DNA from: Elephas maximus indicus | Lineage: Eukaryota; Chordata; Mammalia; Proboscidea; Elephantidae | Assembly: GCF_024166365.1 (NCBI RefSeq) | Contig: NC_064824.1 | Coordinates: 129,385,108 to 129,449,107, forward strand | Direction: 5' to 3' | Length of the DNA stretch: 64,000 nt | Shown here: one piece after another, positions 9,258 through 22,386 of the stretch | How the letters are laid out: each line of letters begins with the position of its first letter | Numbering within the stretch: the stretch's first letter is position 1 | Made by a program: the position numbers and the translations under genes | The notes under the pieces: model-generated | Database searches by the model: none | Seen by the model: the letters and a program-made list of their open reading frames with translations, nothing else | What the model was told of the DNA's origin: nothing

Positions 9258-9612
9258 TGTTGTTTTGTCAGTACAGGCGAGGAAATTCCGACTCTTAGCG
9301 ACTCCGTGTGAGACAGAACAAATCACTGTCCGGTCCTGTGCCATCCTTGGAATCATTGCTATGCTTCAGCCCATCGTTGCAGCCACTGTGTCAGTCCATC
9401 TTGTTGAGGGTCTTCCTCTCTTTCACTGACCCTCTACTTTACCCAGCATGATGTCCTTCACCAGGAACTGATCCCTACTGATAACATGTCCAAAGTACCT
9501 GGGACTATGCCTCGCCATCTTCCCTTCTAAGGAGCATTCTGGCTGTACTTCTTCAAGACAGATTTGTTAGGTCTTTCGGCAGTCCATGGTATATTCAATA
9601 TTCCTCGCCTAT
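9258..9612 (-). mobile_element. RTE LINE 3' fragment
   Basis: Antisense copy of the afrotherian RTE 3' end (GAGGGTCTTCCTC, CATGATGTCC, GGTATATTCAATATTC landmarks), homologous to the better-preserved copy at 40777-41702. 5' truncated and decayed. Confidence 0.85.
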
Positions 9613-10347
9613 CGAAAATATTCTGTAGGAATCACGAAGTAAACTAGATTGCTGTGACACTGCCGTTAGACTGATGTAACTAATGGGTTTCATTTGGAAG
9701 ATAATCGCTGATCAAGGGATGTTCTTGCCGTTTCTTCATATTTGCCGATGTTTTACTACCAGTGTTAAAGGTGGTTAATATTTCTTATAGTTATACTACA
9801 GTGAGTTCAGTTGTTCTCTACATTTTCATTAGTGAGTTGAGACAATTCTGGAAATGCCAATTCAAATTTGGTTCACACAATATACAGAATAGAAAGAGAT
9901 GCTTTTGTACAATCTCACTGACGTAATGTTGAGCAGGTACGGGTATTATCCTGTCACCTACACTAAATTGATATTGTGGTGTATTGTGGTACACTGTATA
10001 AAAAAATGATAACACTCCTGGCTGAAAATTCACAGAAAAAAGCAACCTATTGCCAAAATGTATTGCTCAATGCTGCCATCTATAGGACAGTTAGAGATGA
10101 TTTGTGTAATAAAGTGTGTTTTTTAAAGAGTTGTAACAATCTTTCATCAAAACACTAAAGCAGACAATTAAAAGAAAATTAGGAAACTGAGTTGTACACT
10201 TTTGAAGGGTGAATTTTATGTTATGTAGATTACATCTCAATTTTTTTAAAAAATCACACTAGAAACAAAGGTATTTGAAAAAGGAACAGAAACGGTTGAG
10301 ACTTATAAAAATAATGAGCTCTTTCTTGATCAAATAAAACTTGCTTT
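9613..10347. other. intergenic, no feature seen
   Basis: AT-rich sequence with short random ORFs only. Confidence 0.4.
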
Positions 10348-10746
10348 ACCCATTGCCATCGAGTCGATTCTGACTCATAGCAACACCATAGGACAAAGTA
10401 GAACTGCCTCATAGGGTTTCCAAGGCTATAATCTTTACAGTGGTTAAAGTGCTCCGCTGCTAACCAAAAGGTTGGCAGTTCAAACCCACCAGCCGCTCTG
10501 TGGGAGAAAGATGGCAGTCTGCTTCCATAAAGATTTATAGCCTTGTAAAGCCTATGAGGCAGGTCTAGTCTGTCATATAGGGTTGCCATGAGTCGGAATG
10601 GACTTGACAGCAGTGGGTTTGGTTTTTTGGTTAATATTTACAGAAGCACATTGCCACATCTTTCTCCTGTGGAACGACTGGTGGGTTTGAACTGTGGACA
10701 TTTTGGTTAGCAGCCAAGCACTTAGACACTAAGACATCAGGGCTCC
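10348..10746 (-). mobile_element. AfroSINE, long form, split by a nested SINE
   Basis: Antisense copy in two pieces, 10348-10440 and 10633-10746, interrupted by a sense SINE. The break falls in the segment that short-form copies lack. Confidence 0.85.
10441..10632 (+). mobile_element. AfroSINE nested in another AfroSINE
   Basis: Sense, slightly 5'-truncated long-form copy. Imperfect target duplications flank it: AATCTTTACAG at 10430-10440 and AATATTTACAG at 10633-10643. Confidence 0.85.
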
Positions 10747-11965
10747 TTAAATTTGCTTTAGACTTGCAAAACAAAACAAAACACTGAGGCAAGTATGTTG
10801 ATATCATCAGTGCAGGTGTGATGCAGGGTTAAAATCTCACATGCAATGGATATACCGATATCTACAATTAATTTTAAAATGGAAATATTGTCATTTATAT
10901 GAAGCTATCAGGAAAACCACACAAAACTTATAAACGATTACTTGCAATATCCCTAACAAGAACAACATGTCTCTAAAGTGATTTCTAGCTATACAGTTAC
11001 TTTGGTTTAAATTAATATGTCAAAAATTAAATAGCCTTTCTTTTTGTATGGTCAACATACAGTATAAGTTACTGTTATAAATAAAAGAAATTAGAATTGA
11101 TTTGGGTGAAGTTGCAATTAACCATTTGAAAATTAGAAAGTAACCCTTATATCAAAACAAGTGTCTTCCTTAAGATAAATAGTTCACGACTAGAGGATAT
11201 GTTTAAGTATTGTCATTTCTAGAATTTATGCTGGCAATTTGGAAAGCTGTTTGAAGGAAAATTGAAACTTATGGATTTTCTCATTTTAATGTCTTTTCGT
11301 TTTAAGGTAGCTCACTAGAGAAAAAAAATTTTTTTTCACTAGTGACAAGTATTAAAATACCTACTCTGCAAGGCAATGTGAAATATACAAAAAGAGACAC
11401 CTTCTTTCAGCTGTGACGGGATCATAAGAGAGATACGAAATATAGGTGTATGACTAGAGTTGAATGTGTTAGATGCCAAACTAACAGTGTTGGAGGTGGA
11501 GATCACAGTGGGTGAGAAAACGAAAGAAATCTTTATGGAAGAGAGGAGTCTTAATCATGAATTTGAAGGGTGGATAAGTGACTGGCAGACTTTTTTCCTA
11601 CCGGGATTTTCTGGAACACCTATTTCTGTTAGGCATTAGGCTAGGTTTTAAGGATTTCAGTATCTAAGACATGATCCTGCCCACAGGAAGGAAGCTCACA
11701 GTGAAGAGACAGTTACAGAACCCTGTGGTCTGTTTTGGGGAGGGGTGAGGCACAGGGTGAATGAGATCCCCAAAACAATCGATTGTTCTTGACTTGAAAT
11801 TCATCAGTCACAGTGCAGTCTGGGAGCCTGGAAGGAGACTGCCCCCTTAATAAAGTTGTTTTCTCTTTTAGTTAAAAATCTCTCATCCTTTCAGATTATA
11901 AAATACGACAATAGTAGATTTAAAAGTGAGCTGGAAAGTCACATTTGGCCTGAGAATCTGCTGGA
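10747..11965. other. intergenic, no feature seen
   Basis: AT-rich unique sequence. No repeat or gene recognised. Confidence 0.4.
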
Positions 11966-12112
11966 TCGGTGCTCCTCAAAACTGCTGATCTTTTTCAAAA
12001 TGCAAGTTCTGATTGAGAAGGTATAGGGCAGACTGAGTGTCTGCATTCTTAGCCAGCTCCAGGTGATGCTGACTCTGCTGGGTGGGTACCACACTTTCAG
12101 TACTGCAATTCT
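11966..12112 (+). repeat. MER5-like hAT relic
   Basis: Resembles MER5A: GTGCTCCTCAAAACT near the start, then TTCTGATT and CTCCAGGTGATGCTGA. Confidence 0.6.
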
Positions 12113-12201
12113 AGACGACTAATGGTTAATTAAAAGGCACAATGATATGGAGCTGTGAAATGCAAACACGGTACTTACATTTTAGTATTACATACCAAGT
12201 G

Positions 12202-12408
12202 GTAGCCCTGGTGGCACAATGGTTAAGAGCTTGGCTGCTATTCGAAAGGTTGGCGACTCAAACTCATCCAGCCACTTCAAGGCAGAAAGACCTGATGATC
12301 TGTGTCTGTAAAGATTACAGCCTAGAAAACCCTCTGTGGCAGTGCTCCTCTGCCACAAGTGTTCCCTTTGAGTCAGAAATCAGCTCAACAGCACCTAACA
12401 AGAATAAC
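12202..12408 (+). mobile_element. AfroSINE, long RTE-tailed form with perfect TSD
   Basis: Sense copy with a tRNA-like head and a 3' tail resembling the RTE end (CACCTAACAAGAATAA). A perfect 15-bp duplication, ATTACATACCAAGTG, flanks it at 12187-12201 and 12409-12423, so the boundaries are exact. Confidence 0.95.
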
Positions 12409-12599
12409 ATTACATACCAAGTGTGTACATACCGAGTATATATGTTTAGTAAATACAGACATACCAGGAAAGCAACAGCAATACAACTTCTATTTAACTG
12501 GAGGCATCATTGTATTGGGGCTTCTCTATTTTCAAGCACAGGTGTCAAATCTTTCTGATAAATGTAAAAAGCAAGTCTCTGTCTTAAAGGTTTATGCCG

Positions 12600-12722
12600 G
12601 TGTTTTCCAAGGCACGATTAAAAATGCAGGTTTCTGGCCTCACCCTAGTCTTACTGAGCCAGAATCTCTTAAGGAAGAATGGCATCCCAGGATTTGCATT
12701 TTAAGCAGCAATTCATGAGATT
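12600..12722 (+). repeat. MER5-like hAT relic
   Basis: Fragment with AAAAATGCAGGTTTCTGGCC and ACTGAGCCAGAATCTCT, typical of the MER5 group. Confidence 0.45.
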
Positions 12723-12727
12723 CTTGT

Positions 12728-12815
12728 TATCAGTAGCAGTCGTCTGGGCTCTGACACATGGCAACCTTATTTGTAACAGAACGAAGCATTGCCCGGTCCT
12801 GTGCCATCTTCTTGG
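12728..12815 (-). mobile_element. RTE LINE fragment
   Basis: Short antisense piece with AACAGAACGAAGCATTGCCC and CTGTGCCATC. Confidence 0.7.
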
Positions 12816-13200
12816 TCAGATGAAGATGGCGCAAGATTCTTCACTAAAATTTAAGACTCATTGGTGTAAGCATGAAGGAAAAAAACTAGATAATCTGGGA
12901 ATAGGCAAATGCACAACCGCGACCAGTAGACCAAAGCAATACTGTTTCCTATTGCTGTAGAGGGGGCAACAACCCAGGCCTGGAGTCTCAGATCAATCAC
13001 TGGCTGTCAGCTGGTGAGAATCCACTTCTACTTGCTCCTTGACTTCATCCTCAATCTATCCTAGAGAAGGAAGGGAAGATTAATGCATTAAGAACCAACA
13101 CAGGGTTCCAGAAAGACCATACCTGTACACTCAATAGGCTATTTCAAAACACTTGCTATTTTTGGTATAAATTAAGCATAAAATAAACAGATGAATGAAG

Positions 13201-13355
13201 CCATGGTGGCACAGTGGTTAAGAGTTCAATTGCTAACCAAAAGGTCAGTAGTTTGAATCCACCAGCCACTCCTTGGAAACCCTTTGGGGCAATTCTACTC
13301 TGTCCTGTAGGGTTGCTATGAGTCGGAATTGACTCAACGGCAACAGATTTTTTAC
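13201..13355 (+). mobile_element. AfroSINE, short form with TSD
   Basis: Sense copy lacking the 44-bp middle segment. Flanked by ACAGATGAATGAAG (13187-13200) and ACAGATGGATGAAG (13356-13369). Confidence 0.95.
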
Positions 13356-13772
13356 ACAGATGGATGAAGCTGGGGTAGAAGGAGAAGGCAAAAACTCTAT
13401 GCCACTATTTAATTTTCCAATTTCAGAAATTCTACTGATTTTTTTTTTTCCGGTAAGTCCATAATAACCAATACTTGTTTACAAGACTTGCTTTTCTCTT
13501 TTAATTTTTTTGATTTCCTTAAGTATTATATTCTTATTTTCTTTTACATTCTTCTTTGGTAAGGACTAGGGATTTGTCAGCTTATTTGTCATCTTAGATA
13601 ATGCCACTAACACGTTTGGCCATTTGATCCAGAGAAAGAACTCCCAGCTGTTTCTTGTATTCCAAGAGCCAAAAGTTTTATCTAGAAACACACATGTCTA
13701 GAAGGATTTGCAGACTCTGCAACACCTCTTGTTGAGTTTACCCCATTCGGCATCATAAATTTGTCTTTTTGG

Positions 13773-14499
13773 TGCAATGCACTTACTGATGAAGATCAAA
13801 GACCACAGCCTTCAGTATGGATTACACCTCAACATAAAGAATACAAAAATTCTCACAACTGAACCCATAAGCAACATCATGATACATGGAGAAAACATTG
13901 AAGTTGTCAAGGATTTCATTTTACTTGGATCCACAATCAACGCCCATGGGAGCAGCAGTCAAGACATAGAAAGATGCACTGCATTGGGCAAATCTGCTGC
14001 AAAAAAACCTCTTTAAAGTTTTGAAAAGCAAAGATGTCATCTTGAAGACCGGACCCGAGCCATGGTGTTTTCAATTGCCTCATATGCATGTGAAAGCTGG
14101 ATAATGAATAAGGAAGACCAAAGAACTGATGCCTTTGAATTGTGGCGTTGGAGAACACTGAATATACCACAAACTTCCAAAAGAAGACTGTGTCTTGGAA
14201 GAAGTATAACCAGAATGCTCCTTAGAAGCAAGGATGGTGAGACTATGCCTCACATGTTCTGGACATATTATCAGGAGGGCTCAGTCCCTGGAGAAGAACA
14301 TCATGCTTGGTAAAGTAGAGGATCAGCAAAAAAAGAGGAAGACCCTCAATGAGATGGACTGACACAGTGGCTACAACAGTGAGCTTAAGCATAAAAATGA
14401 TTGTGGGGATGGCGCAGGACTGGGCAGTGTTTCCTTCTGCTGTGCATAGGGTCGCTATGAGTTGAAGGTGGCTGGAAGACACCTAACAACAACAACAAG
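13773..14499 (+). mobile_element. RTE LINE, 5'-truncated
   Basis: Sense copy of about 0.73 kb. Conceptual translation retains the post-catalytic RT region (SLQYGLHLNIKNTKILTT) but has stops and frameshifts. It ends in a CAACAACAAC-type tail. Confidence 0.9.
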
Positions 14500-14917
14500 C
14501 ACTCATTTTAAAGCTCGATAGCAAAAAAAAAAAAAAAATCTTCCAAATAATTCTTCAACTTTACTTGTCTGTTTTTAATGACAATTTCCATAATGAGGAA
14601 TTATCAATGCCAGAGCTCTCTGTTCAATAGTCAGGGTTTGGAGGTACAACTAGTTGGTTTTACTAACAAAGAATCACTGAGTCACCCAAGGTGCCTCATT
14701 TTCCCCACAACCCCTCCTCAATTCCCAGGTTAACAATCATTTCTTTCTTTTCTTTTTAAATAGCTCCTCAAACTAGGGCTCATCAACCGAAAGTCCTTTT
14801 TTTCTGGGAAAACGAAACTGATTAGAAGCTTAGGAATATTATTAGCCTTATGTGGATTGGGAAAATCTGAGTTAATTTGGACTCAGAAATTCCTAATTAC
14901 GTGGCTACCTGTAGTGT

Positions 14918-15045
14918 TGTCTGGCGTGGCCCTATATGTGGGCACAGGCTCACTCACATCAGAAGCACCTGGGGACTTGTTAAAATCGCAGCTTCTTCCA
15001 TCCCACTCTGACCCTACTAAATCAGATTCTCTGGAGGTTAATATG
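14918..15045 (+). repeat. MER5-like hAT relic
   Basis: Contains AAGCACCTGGGGACTTGTTA and CTACTAAATCAGATTCTCTG, as in MER5 elements. Confidence 0.6.
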
Positions 15046-15259
15046 CACTCTGCCATTCCCTATCCCCACCCCGTGAGTTTTATGAAAGCTAAAATCTGAA
15101 AGAAAAAAAGAAGAGTGTATTATAAATGAAAATATTATGAAATGCAAATGGTTTACCTACAGCAGTTGTTACAAGTCTGGTCAACGGTTTTATTCTGAAA
15201 GTTTCTACTGCAGTGGCTTTAAAACTTTTGACCATGTCCTGCAATAAGAAAGCCCTGTA

Positions 15260-15292
15260 CACAGACACAGACACACACACACACACACACAA
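15260..15292. repeat. CA microsatellite
   Basis: CACAGACACAGA followed by an uninterrupted (AC)n run. Confidence 0.9.
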
Positions 15293-15450
15293 TTGAAGCA
15301 TAACTTATCTACCTGCAATACACACAGATATTTCTACTCTATTTTTCCTTCTTCCTATCTTTCGCTCTCACCCTCCTTCCTTCCCTTCCTACCATTCTTC
15401 TTTGATTTCTCCTTTCCTCCCTTTTTTTCTTTATGTTAATGCTTGCTAAA

Positions 15451-15604
15451 GAAACCAAACTCAACATTATGTCAATTCCAATTCATAGCAACCCTGTAGA
15501 GTAGAACTGCACCACAGGATTTCCAAGGAGTGGCTGGTGGATTTGAATTGCTGACCTTTTGGTTAGCAGCTGAGCTCTTAACCACTGTGCCACCGGCTTC
15601 CCCA
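15451..15604 (-). mobile_element. AfroSINE, short form
   Basis: Antisense copy with CACAGGATTTCCAAGGAGTG and CTTTTGGTTAGCAGCTGAGC. Confidence 0.9.
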
Positions 15605-16575
15605 GGCCACTAACAGATCATGGCCTATAGTTTGAAAAACACTACCTCACAGTGTATTTCTAAATTTGAAAGCAAATTAATAATCGTCTCTAGTGTCTTG
15701 GTTGTGCTATGCATAATAGACACTCCTAAGTAGGAAATTCACAATATTACCAATGGATTTTAGTTCACTTAAACAATATTCTTTTTGGTTCCAACCAAGG
15801 AAAATTTTTCCACTGCTCTTCGGTTTTCTAAAATTGTAGCTAATCTGTACCCTCTAAGCCATGAAATACGATGCACTTAAATTTTTCATGCAACTTGACG
15901 TTGGAAATTAGGCAAATTAGAACACTGAATGTAAATTCAGTTACTATTTTTTAGAAGTGGTAGACATTTCTTATTACTTCTCAATTTTATTGTATTGTAA
16001 TATTGAGTTAATGCTGTTTACATTGTGCAATATAAATTTTGGGGGGAAAGAGGAGAGGACGAAATTATAAATGTATTTAAAATATATTCATGTAAATTTG
16101 TATTTTGGTTTTGGATTGAGGCTAAATGAGAATGAGATTATCCTTGCCTATGAAGGAGACAAATTTAAAAACTCAAGGTTTGGTTATGGAACATCTAGAG
16201 TGAGAATATTAGCATTGGCCAGACCCCAAAGGCCTCATTTGAAGATAATTGGAGTGTGTTCATAGGAAGAACCAATACTCTCTACATATGTGGTTGACAA
16301 CAGTCCTGGATGGTCTGAACACCCAAAACCTAAATGTATACTCTGCTATGAACCATGCCACTAACTAGGTGAAGATGTAAAAATGGCCTCTCCTCCTACC
16401 TTCCTCTTGATTCAGAGTCTAAATAAAATTTTATCTTATTATTTTAATGTCACATCCCTCATCACCAAATTTGATTTGGTGACATTTGAGTTGGCTGTAT
16501 TCATGTTCGACCATGCACTCAGCACTTCCGCTTTTTCCTTACTGCTCTTCCTTACCTTGTTTATAAACCTTTGCT
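15605..16575. other. intergenic, no feature seen
   Basis: AT-rich. Only short chance ORFs. Confidence 0.4.
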
Positions 16576-16738
16576 GTGTCCTTAGTTGCCAATAAGTCAG
16601 CTCCAACTCTTGGTGACCTTATGTATAACCAAAAGAAATGTTGCCCAGTCCTGTGCCATTTTCAGTATTGTTGCTGTGTTTGAGTCCCTTGTTGTGTCTA
16701 TCCATCTCATTGAGGGTTTCTCTCATTTTCTCTGACCT
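16576..16738 (-). mobile_element. RTE LINE 3' fragment, diverged
   Basis: Antisense, with TTGCCCAGTCCTGTGCCATT and CATCTCATTGAGGGTTT. Older than other copies. Confidence 0.65.
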
Positions 16739-16998
16739 TCACATGCCTATCTTCCTGGAATTCACCTTATAGAAGAGTGAGTAGGAAGTTATTCAACTTT
16801 AGTATTCTCTACCACAACCAGCAGGGTGCCAGATATGGGAACAAGAAATAAGGTTCAAAGACCTCAAGCCTAGAAGAGAGTGGTAAATAAAAAATTACAA
16901 CAGATTAAGTGCATAATAAAGATATATTTGGGCCACTGGTGAAATAAGGGCAGGTTCCATAAAGAAGTGATACTGAAGTCAAGTTTTGAAGCTATCCT

Positions 16999-17225
16999 TC
17001 AACTTATTGAGAGCTTTCTTTGTGCCAGGCCCTCTGCTGAATATTTCATATGTAGAGTCTTTACTACTCAGAACAAGATAGGCTTCATGACATTGACTTT
17101 ACAAGAAAGGACACTGAGGCTCAGAATGGTCAAGTAATTTACTTAAGGTAATCTCTACGTAGCAGAACTTGGATTTGAACCCAAATGCTCCCTAGCTGTA
17201 AGGCTCAAGTATTTTCCAGTTAAAG
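16999..17225 (-). repeat. MIR SINE relic
   Basis: Antisense MIR: TTTGTGCCAGGCCCT, GACACTGAGGCTCAGA, GGATTTGAACCCA in order. Confidence 0.75.
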
Positions 17226-17868
17226 CAGAAATCTCATAGGAAAATGTTATGCTTGGGAGAACTACACAGAAAAGGAAAACTTGTTATCAAATTGTGTATC
17301 TGTAGATGGCTCAACAAACTTAGCCCACAGCTGATTTAAAAATACAACGGGATTCATGTCATTTTATAATTTTATAACCCTTCATACATATCTCTGTCAA
17401 ATTTTATTTTCTAGGATCTTCGCCCATTTTTAATGACTTAAGAGCTAAAAAAAAATTGCTTAGGGACCATATACCCCAACCTTCCTGTAAAATTCCCTAT
17501 GAATGTCTAGAAAATCAAACAAAAGCTTTCTGTGCTCCATAAATTATTTCGACAACAGCCTTGAGTCACTTGCACCTTAAAGTGCTGCTGGTCTGTGTGT
17601 GCAAAACATCAGAGTTGGAGGGCAAAGGGGAGCAGAAAAATAATGGGATGGGCTTAGAATTTTGGAAGATGAGAAGTTATTTGCTGATTCAAGATCATTC
17701 TCGTTTTCATATTCCAACTCCTACTGATAGACGAGTGTGCAAAAATATGCCACCACCCTAGTAATTAATTCATCTCATGAGGATTAGATAAAATGTTGCT
17801 ATTTTGTATTTCCCAGTTTACCAAACATAAATTTCTCTGAGTACTAGGAAATTCAATTTTTAGAGACT
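17226..17868. other. intergenic, no feature seen
   Basis: No recognised repeat or gene. Confidence 0.4.
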
Positions 17869-19812
17869 AATTTTCATTCATTTGTTCCACAAATATTATT
17901 GAGTATTCAACTGTTTTTTAGCTCCTGAGGCAGAACCCTAGCCCTAATGGAGCTTATATTCTAGAGAGGGGAGAGAAACAATCAACAGTAGCACTAAACA
18001 TATTATACGATTACGATATCTAGTATGTTAGAAAATGATACATGCTATGGGAAAAATAAAAGAAAATTTAAGGTTAGGAGGTTTGGGAGTATAGGTGGTA
18101 GGGGAGGAAAGTTTGTAATTATAAATAAGAATTCTGGGTAAGTCTCATTCAAGGTGACATTTAAGTAGAGGCTTTAAAGAGGCAAGCTAATTAGCCAACT
18201 GGAAAACTGGGTGAAGAGTGTTCCATGCAGAGGGAACACCAATGCAAAGGACCTGAGTTAGGACTGTGCTTCTCAAGTTCAAGGAACAGTAAGGAGGAAA
18301 GTGTGGCTGAAGCATAGTGAGGGAGTTGAGAATAGGAAGAACGGATGTTAGTGAGATAACAGTGGACAAAATCATAGGGGACCATCTGGGTCATTTTAAG
18401 GACTTTGTTTTTTACTCTGAATGAGATGGGAAACCACTGGAAGGAGTTCAACAGATAAGATTCATGATCTGATTTATATTTTAAACAATCCCTCTGGCAG
18501 GTCTGTTGGGAATAGACTTTTGAGGAGGGGGATGTAGAGGCAGAAGCAACTAGATATGTTAAAAGGCTACTGCAGAAATCCAGGCAAGAGATGATAGTCA
18601 GCAATGGAGATGTTGGGAAGTCACCAAATTCTGAGTACATTTTGAAGGTAATTCAGTAGGACTTGCAGGTGGTTTGGATGTGACATGGGAGAAAAAGAGA
18701 GTGATGGATGACTCCAAGGTTTTTGACCTGTGCAATGGGAAAGACAGAGTTTCCATTAACTGAGAAAGTGTGCCAGTGTTCTATTGCTGGATTAATAAGC
18801 CACTCCAAAGGAAGTGTCATGAAACACCAACCATTTAATTATGTTCTAGGATTCTATGGGTGAGGAATTCAGACAGGGCACTGGGGATGGCTTGTCTCTG
18901 CTCCATGATGTCTTGGACCTCAGCTGGGATGACAAAATGGTTGGGAGTGATTTGAATGGCTAGTGCCTAGAAACATCTGAAGGTTTTTCCACTCTTGTGT
19001 CTGGCACCTGAGCTGGGATGACTTGAAGACCAGATCAGCGAGACTACTCACAGCTGGTATCTCCACGTGGCTTGGGCTTCTCACAGCATGGAGGCTGGAT
19101 TCCAAAAGAAAGTCTCCACAGAGAGGATCACAATAGGAAACATGCCTGGAAGGAGCTTCCAGAGAGTGAGTGTGCTTCTCAAGAAAGCAAGGCAGACGTT
19201 GTATAGGCACTTATGGCCTAGTCTGAGAAGTCACAAAGCTTCACTTCTACTGTACCCTGTTGGTCAAAGCAGCCAAAGCCCAGCCATATTAAAAGGAAGG
19301 GAATCTAGACCATAGCTCTCATTGGAAGATGTGTCAAAGACCTTGTAGCTGCATTTTAAAACTACCAGAGATGGGAAGACTATGGGTGAACAGGGATGTG
19401 GAAGGTCAGGGGGTAGGGAGATCAGGAGTTAAATTCTAGACATGTTGAGTTTAAGATGCCAATTGAATCTCTAAATGGAGATATCAAGTAGGCAGTTGTA
19501 TACATGAGGCTGGATTTGGAGTTGGAAAGACTGGTCTGGGCTGAAGGCATAAATGTGAAGGCTATATGCATATGAATGGGATTTAAAGCTCATGATATTG
19601 AATAAGGTCATCAAGACAGAGAAAGTAGATATAGAAAAGGACAGAGAAACTACCAAAGGAGACCAAGAAGAGCAACCAGTGAGGAAGGAGAAAAACCAAG
19701 GGAGTGTTGACTCTTTTAGGCAAAGGGAAAAGAGCATATCAGGGAGAAGAGAGTGAGCAACTGAGTCAAATGCTGCTGATGGTCAAGTCAGATGAATATG
19801 TGGGATTTGTTT
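17869..19812 (+). repeat. ancient mammalian LINE 3' UTR-type repeat, split by an LTR
   Basis: Sense copy of a common old repeat, probably L1M-type 3' UTR: TTCCATGCAGAGGGAACA, AATGAGATGGGAAACCACTG, ATGACTCCAAGGTTTTTG. It runs 17869-18770 and resumes 19372-19812 with GACATGTTGAGTTTAAGATG and CAAATGCTGCTGATGGTCAA. The LTR-like block between is a later insertion. The exact subfamily is uncertain. Confidence 0.65.
18771..19371 (-). mobile_element. LTR-like (ERVL/MaLR class) insertion
   Basis: The block beginning GTGTTCTATTGCTGGATTAA and containing TATGGGTGAGGAATTCAGAC and AGTCACAAAGCTTCACTTCT resembles antisense old ERVL/MaLR LTRs. It interrupts the older LINE repeat. The family is tentative. Confidence 0.5.
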
Positions 19813-19875
19813 TAGCATGGCCATGTTTGTGCTATGTGTGAGACACATTAATGTGGATCTCAAATGTACACAAAT

Positions 19876-20705
19876 TTTTTTCTTCTATTTTTTTATTTTT
19901 ATTGTATTTTAGATGAAGTTTTATAGAGCAAACTAGCTTCTCATCTAACAGTTAGTACACATACTGTTTTATGACATTGGTTAACAGTCCCACGACATGT
20001 CAACAGTGTCTCTTCCTAACCTTGGGTTCTCTATTACTAGCTTTCCTGTCCCTTCCTGCCTTCTCATCCTTGCCCCTGGGCTGATGCACCCCTTTGATCT
20101 TGTTTTGTTTTTATGGGTCTGTCTAATCTTTGGCTAAAGGGTAAACCTCAGGAGTGACTTCATTACTGAGCTAAAAGGGTGCCTGGGGGCCATACTCTTG
20201 GGGTTTCTCCAGACTCTTCGGGCTAGGTAGTCTGGTCTTTTTTTGTGAGTTAGAATTTTGTTTTACATTTTTCTCTAGCTCTATCCTGAACCCTCTATTG
20301 TGATCCCTATCAGAGCAGTCAGTGGTGGTAGCTGGGCACCATCTCGTTGTATTGGACTCAGTCTGGTGGAGGCCATGGTAGTTGTGGTCTATTAGTCCTT
20401 TGGACTAATCTTTCCCTTGTATCTTTAGTTGTCTTCATTCTTCCTTGCTGCCAAAGGGTTGAGATCAGTGGAGTGTCTTAGATGGCCACTTACAGGCTTT
20501 TAAGACCCCAGACACTACTCACCAAAGTAGAATGTAGAATATTTTCTTTATAAACTGTGTTATGCCAGTTGAGCTAGATGTTCCCTGAGACCATGGTCCC
20601 CACAGCCCTCAGACCAGCAATTCAGTCTCTCAGGGAGTTTGGATGTGTCTATGGAGCTTCCATGACCTTGCCTTTTATAAGTTGTACTGGCTTCCTCAGT
20701 ATTGG
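19876..20705 (-). mobile_element. L1 3' UTR (paenungulate type)
   Basis: Antisense L1 3' end of about 0.8 kb starting at a T-rich (poly-A complement) tract. It is homologous to the sense copies at 33534-34190 and 46466-46672 (for example CCCCTGGGCTGATGCACC and CGACATGTCAACAGTGTC against their complements). Confidence 0.8.
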
Positions 20706-21283
20706 CACATAATTTTTTTAGGATATATTTGACTCTTCAGCAAAATAATTCTAGTTAAATTGACTCCTTAGGTGTGTACAGTAAATCTGCAGTGTTTACT
20801 TGGATAATTATGGCAACGTGCTGTCATATTTCCTAAATAACTTTAACTTGAGAATTACCATTAGGATAAAGATATTGAAGTATGTTGAATATTATACTTA
20901 GATAATCTTCACAAGGCTTTTTAGCTTTTCTGTCTTTGAGATCTAGACTTACAGATATTTCTTAAAATTTCTAAAAAGAGAGAGGGAGAAAGTGATGTTC
21001 AAAGAAAAAAATTACCAAGATAATGTGCCCTATTTTCTTACTCAGCTTTTTATATTTTTAGATAAAATTTATTTCTAGGAATCTACTTCTAGATTTACTA
21101 AGCTTTACTGATTTGAAAATTTCCCAAATAGCAAATAAACTTTTCCCCCTTTATTCTGGATTACTTTTAAAGATTAATATAAAGTAATTTAATGCATTCA
21201 AAGGGCAAATATAAATATTAACATTTGACTTAGTTTTAAGTTGGAAAATAGAAATAAAATCTTACATAAAATAAATTGTCATG
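20706..21283. other. intergenic, no feature seen
   Basis: AT-rich. Nothing recognised. Confidence 0.4.
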
Positions 21284-21758
21284 ATTGTTGTTAGTTGCCA
21301 TCGAGTTGGTTCTGACTCACAGTGACCTGATGTACAATAGAACAAAACACTGCTCTGACCTGGGCCATCCTTATGATTGTTGTTTTACTTGAGCCCATTA
21401 TTGCAGCCACTGTGTCAATCCATCTTGTTGAGGGTCTTCCTCTTTTTCACTGACTCTCTACTCTACCAAGCATGATGTCCTTCTCCAGGGACTGATCCCT
21501 CATGATAAATGTCCAAAGTATGTGAGATGAAGTCTCACCATCCTCACTTCTAAGGAGTATTCGGGCTGTACTTCTTCCAAGAAAAATTTGTTCATTCTTT
21601 TGGCAGTCTGTGGTATATTCAATATTCTTCACCAGCACCATAATTCAAAGGCGTCAATTCTTGTTTGGTCTTCCTTATTCACTGTCCAACTTTCATATGC
21701 ATATGAGATGATTGAAAACACCATGACTTGGGTTAGGCACACCTTAGTCCTTCAAGTA
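21284..21758 (-). mobile_element. RTE LINE 3' fragment
   Basis: Antisense copy from GTTGTTAGTTGCCATCGAG to CTTAGTCCTTCAAG. 5' truncated, with decayed coding. Confidence 0.9.
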
Positions 21759-22386
21759 TTCAACAATATAAGAATGGAAAGTAAAAATGACTGTCTTTGA
21801 GGAAGCACCCAATTTACCAAACAAATGGTACAAACTGTAACTCTTGGAATCTTTATAGAGCTACAATGTACACTTAAAAGCATCCCTGTAAATTGTGAGA
21901 CTTAAGTTACTATTATTTTAGTTGTGCAATTTTTTTCATAATGACATAAAAGAGAAATAAACAAAAGTCATGTACATTTTGTTACAGATCAGCTAAGGAT
22001 GGCAGTTGCCCCATCCTACCTGTGCCAAGTGGTGATCTGTCCACTCCCCCAGGTTTACCTTGCTTGTGCATGTGGACATTTGCTCAGACTGACAGTACAG
22101 CCCACAAAATAGCTTGCTCTCTTTCAGTTTGACCAAGGTTGATAGTGGTTTGTTTGTTGGCAACAAGGTATTTAATCATTGTCAAAACAAAAATCTTTTC
22201 ATTTCTCCCTCACATCCTTTCAGAGGCCATGGCTTCTCCAAAGCTTCCTCATTCTCTGTTTCCTACTTTTCCTCCTATCACGTGTCAAGGTCTCTAAAAT
22301 GGAGCACTAGGGGATGATTCAGAACCATGGAGAGCGCAAGCAAGAGGAACTACTAAACTTATTTCAATTACTCAAGTAGAGGAAAA

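Noticed and set aside
13201..13270. tRNA genes in the many tRNA-like segments
   Set aside because: The A-box and B-box-like sequences belong to AfroSINE heads and cannot fold into intact tRNAs; bodies and 3' tails identify them as SINEs.
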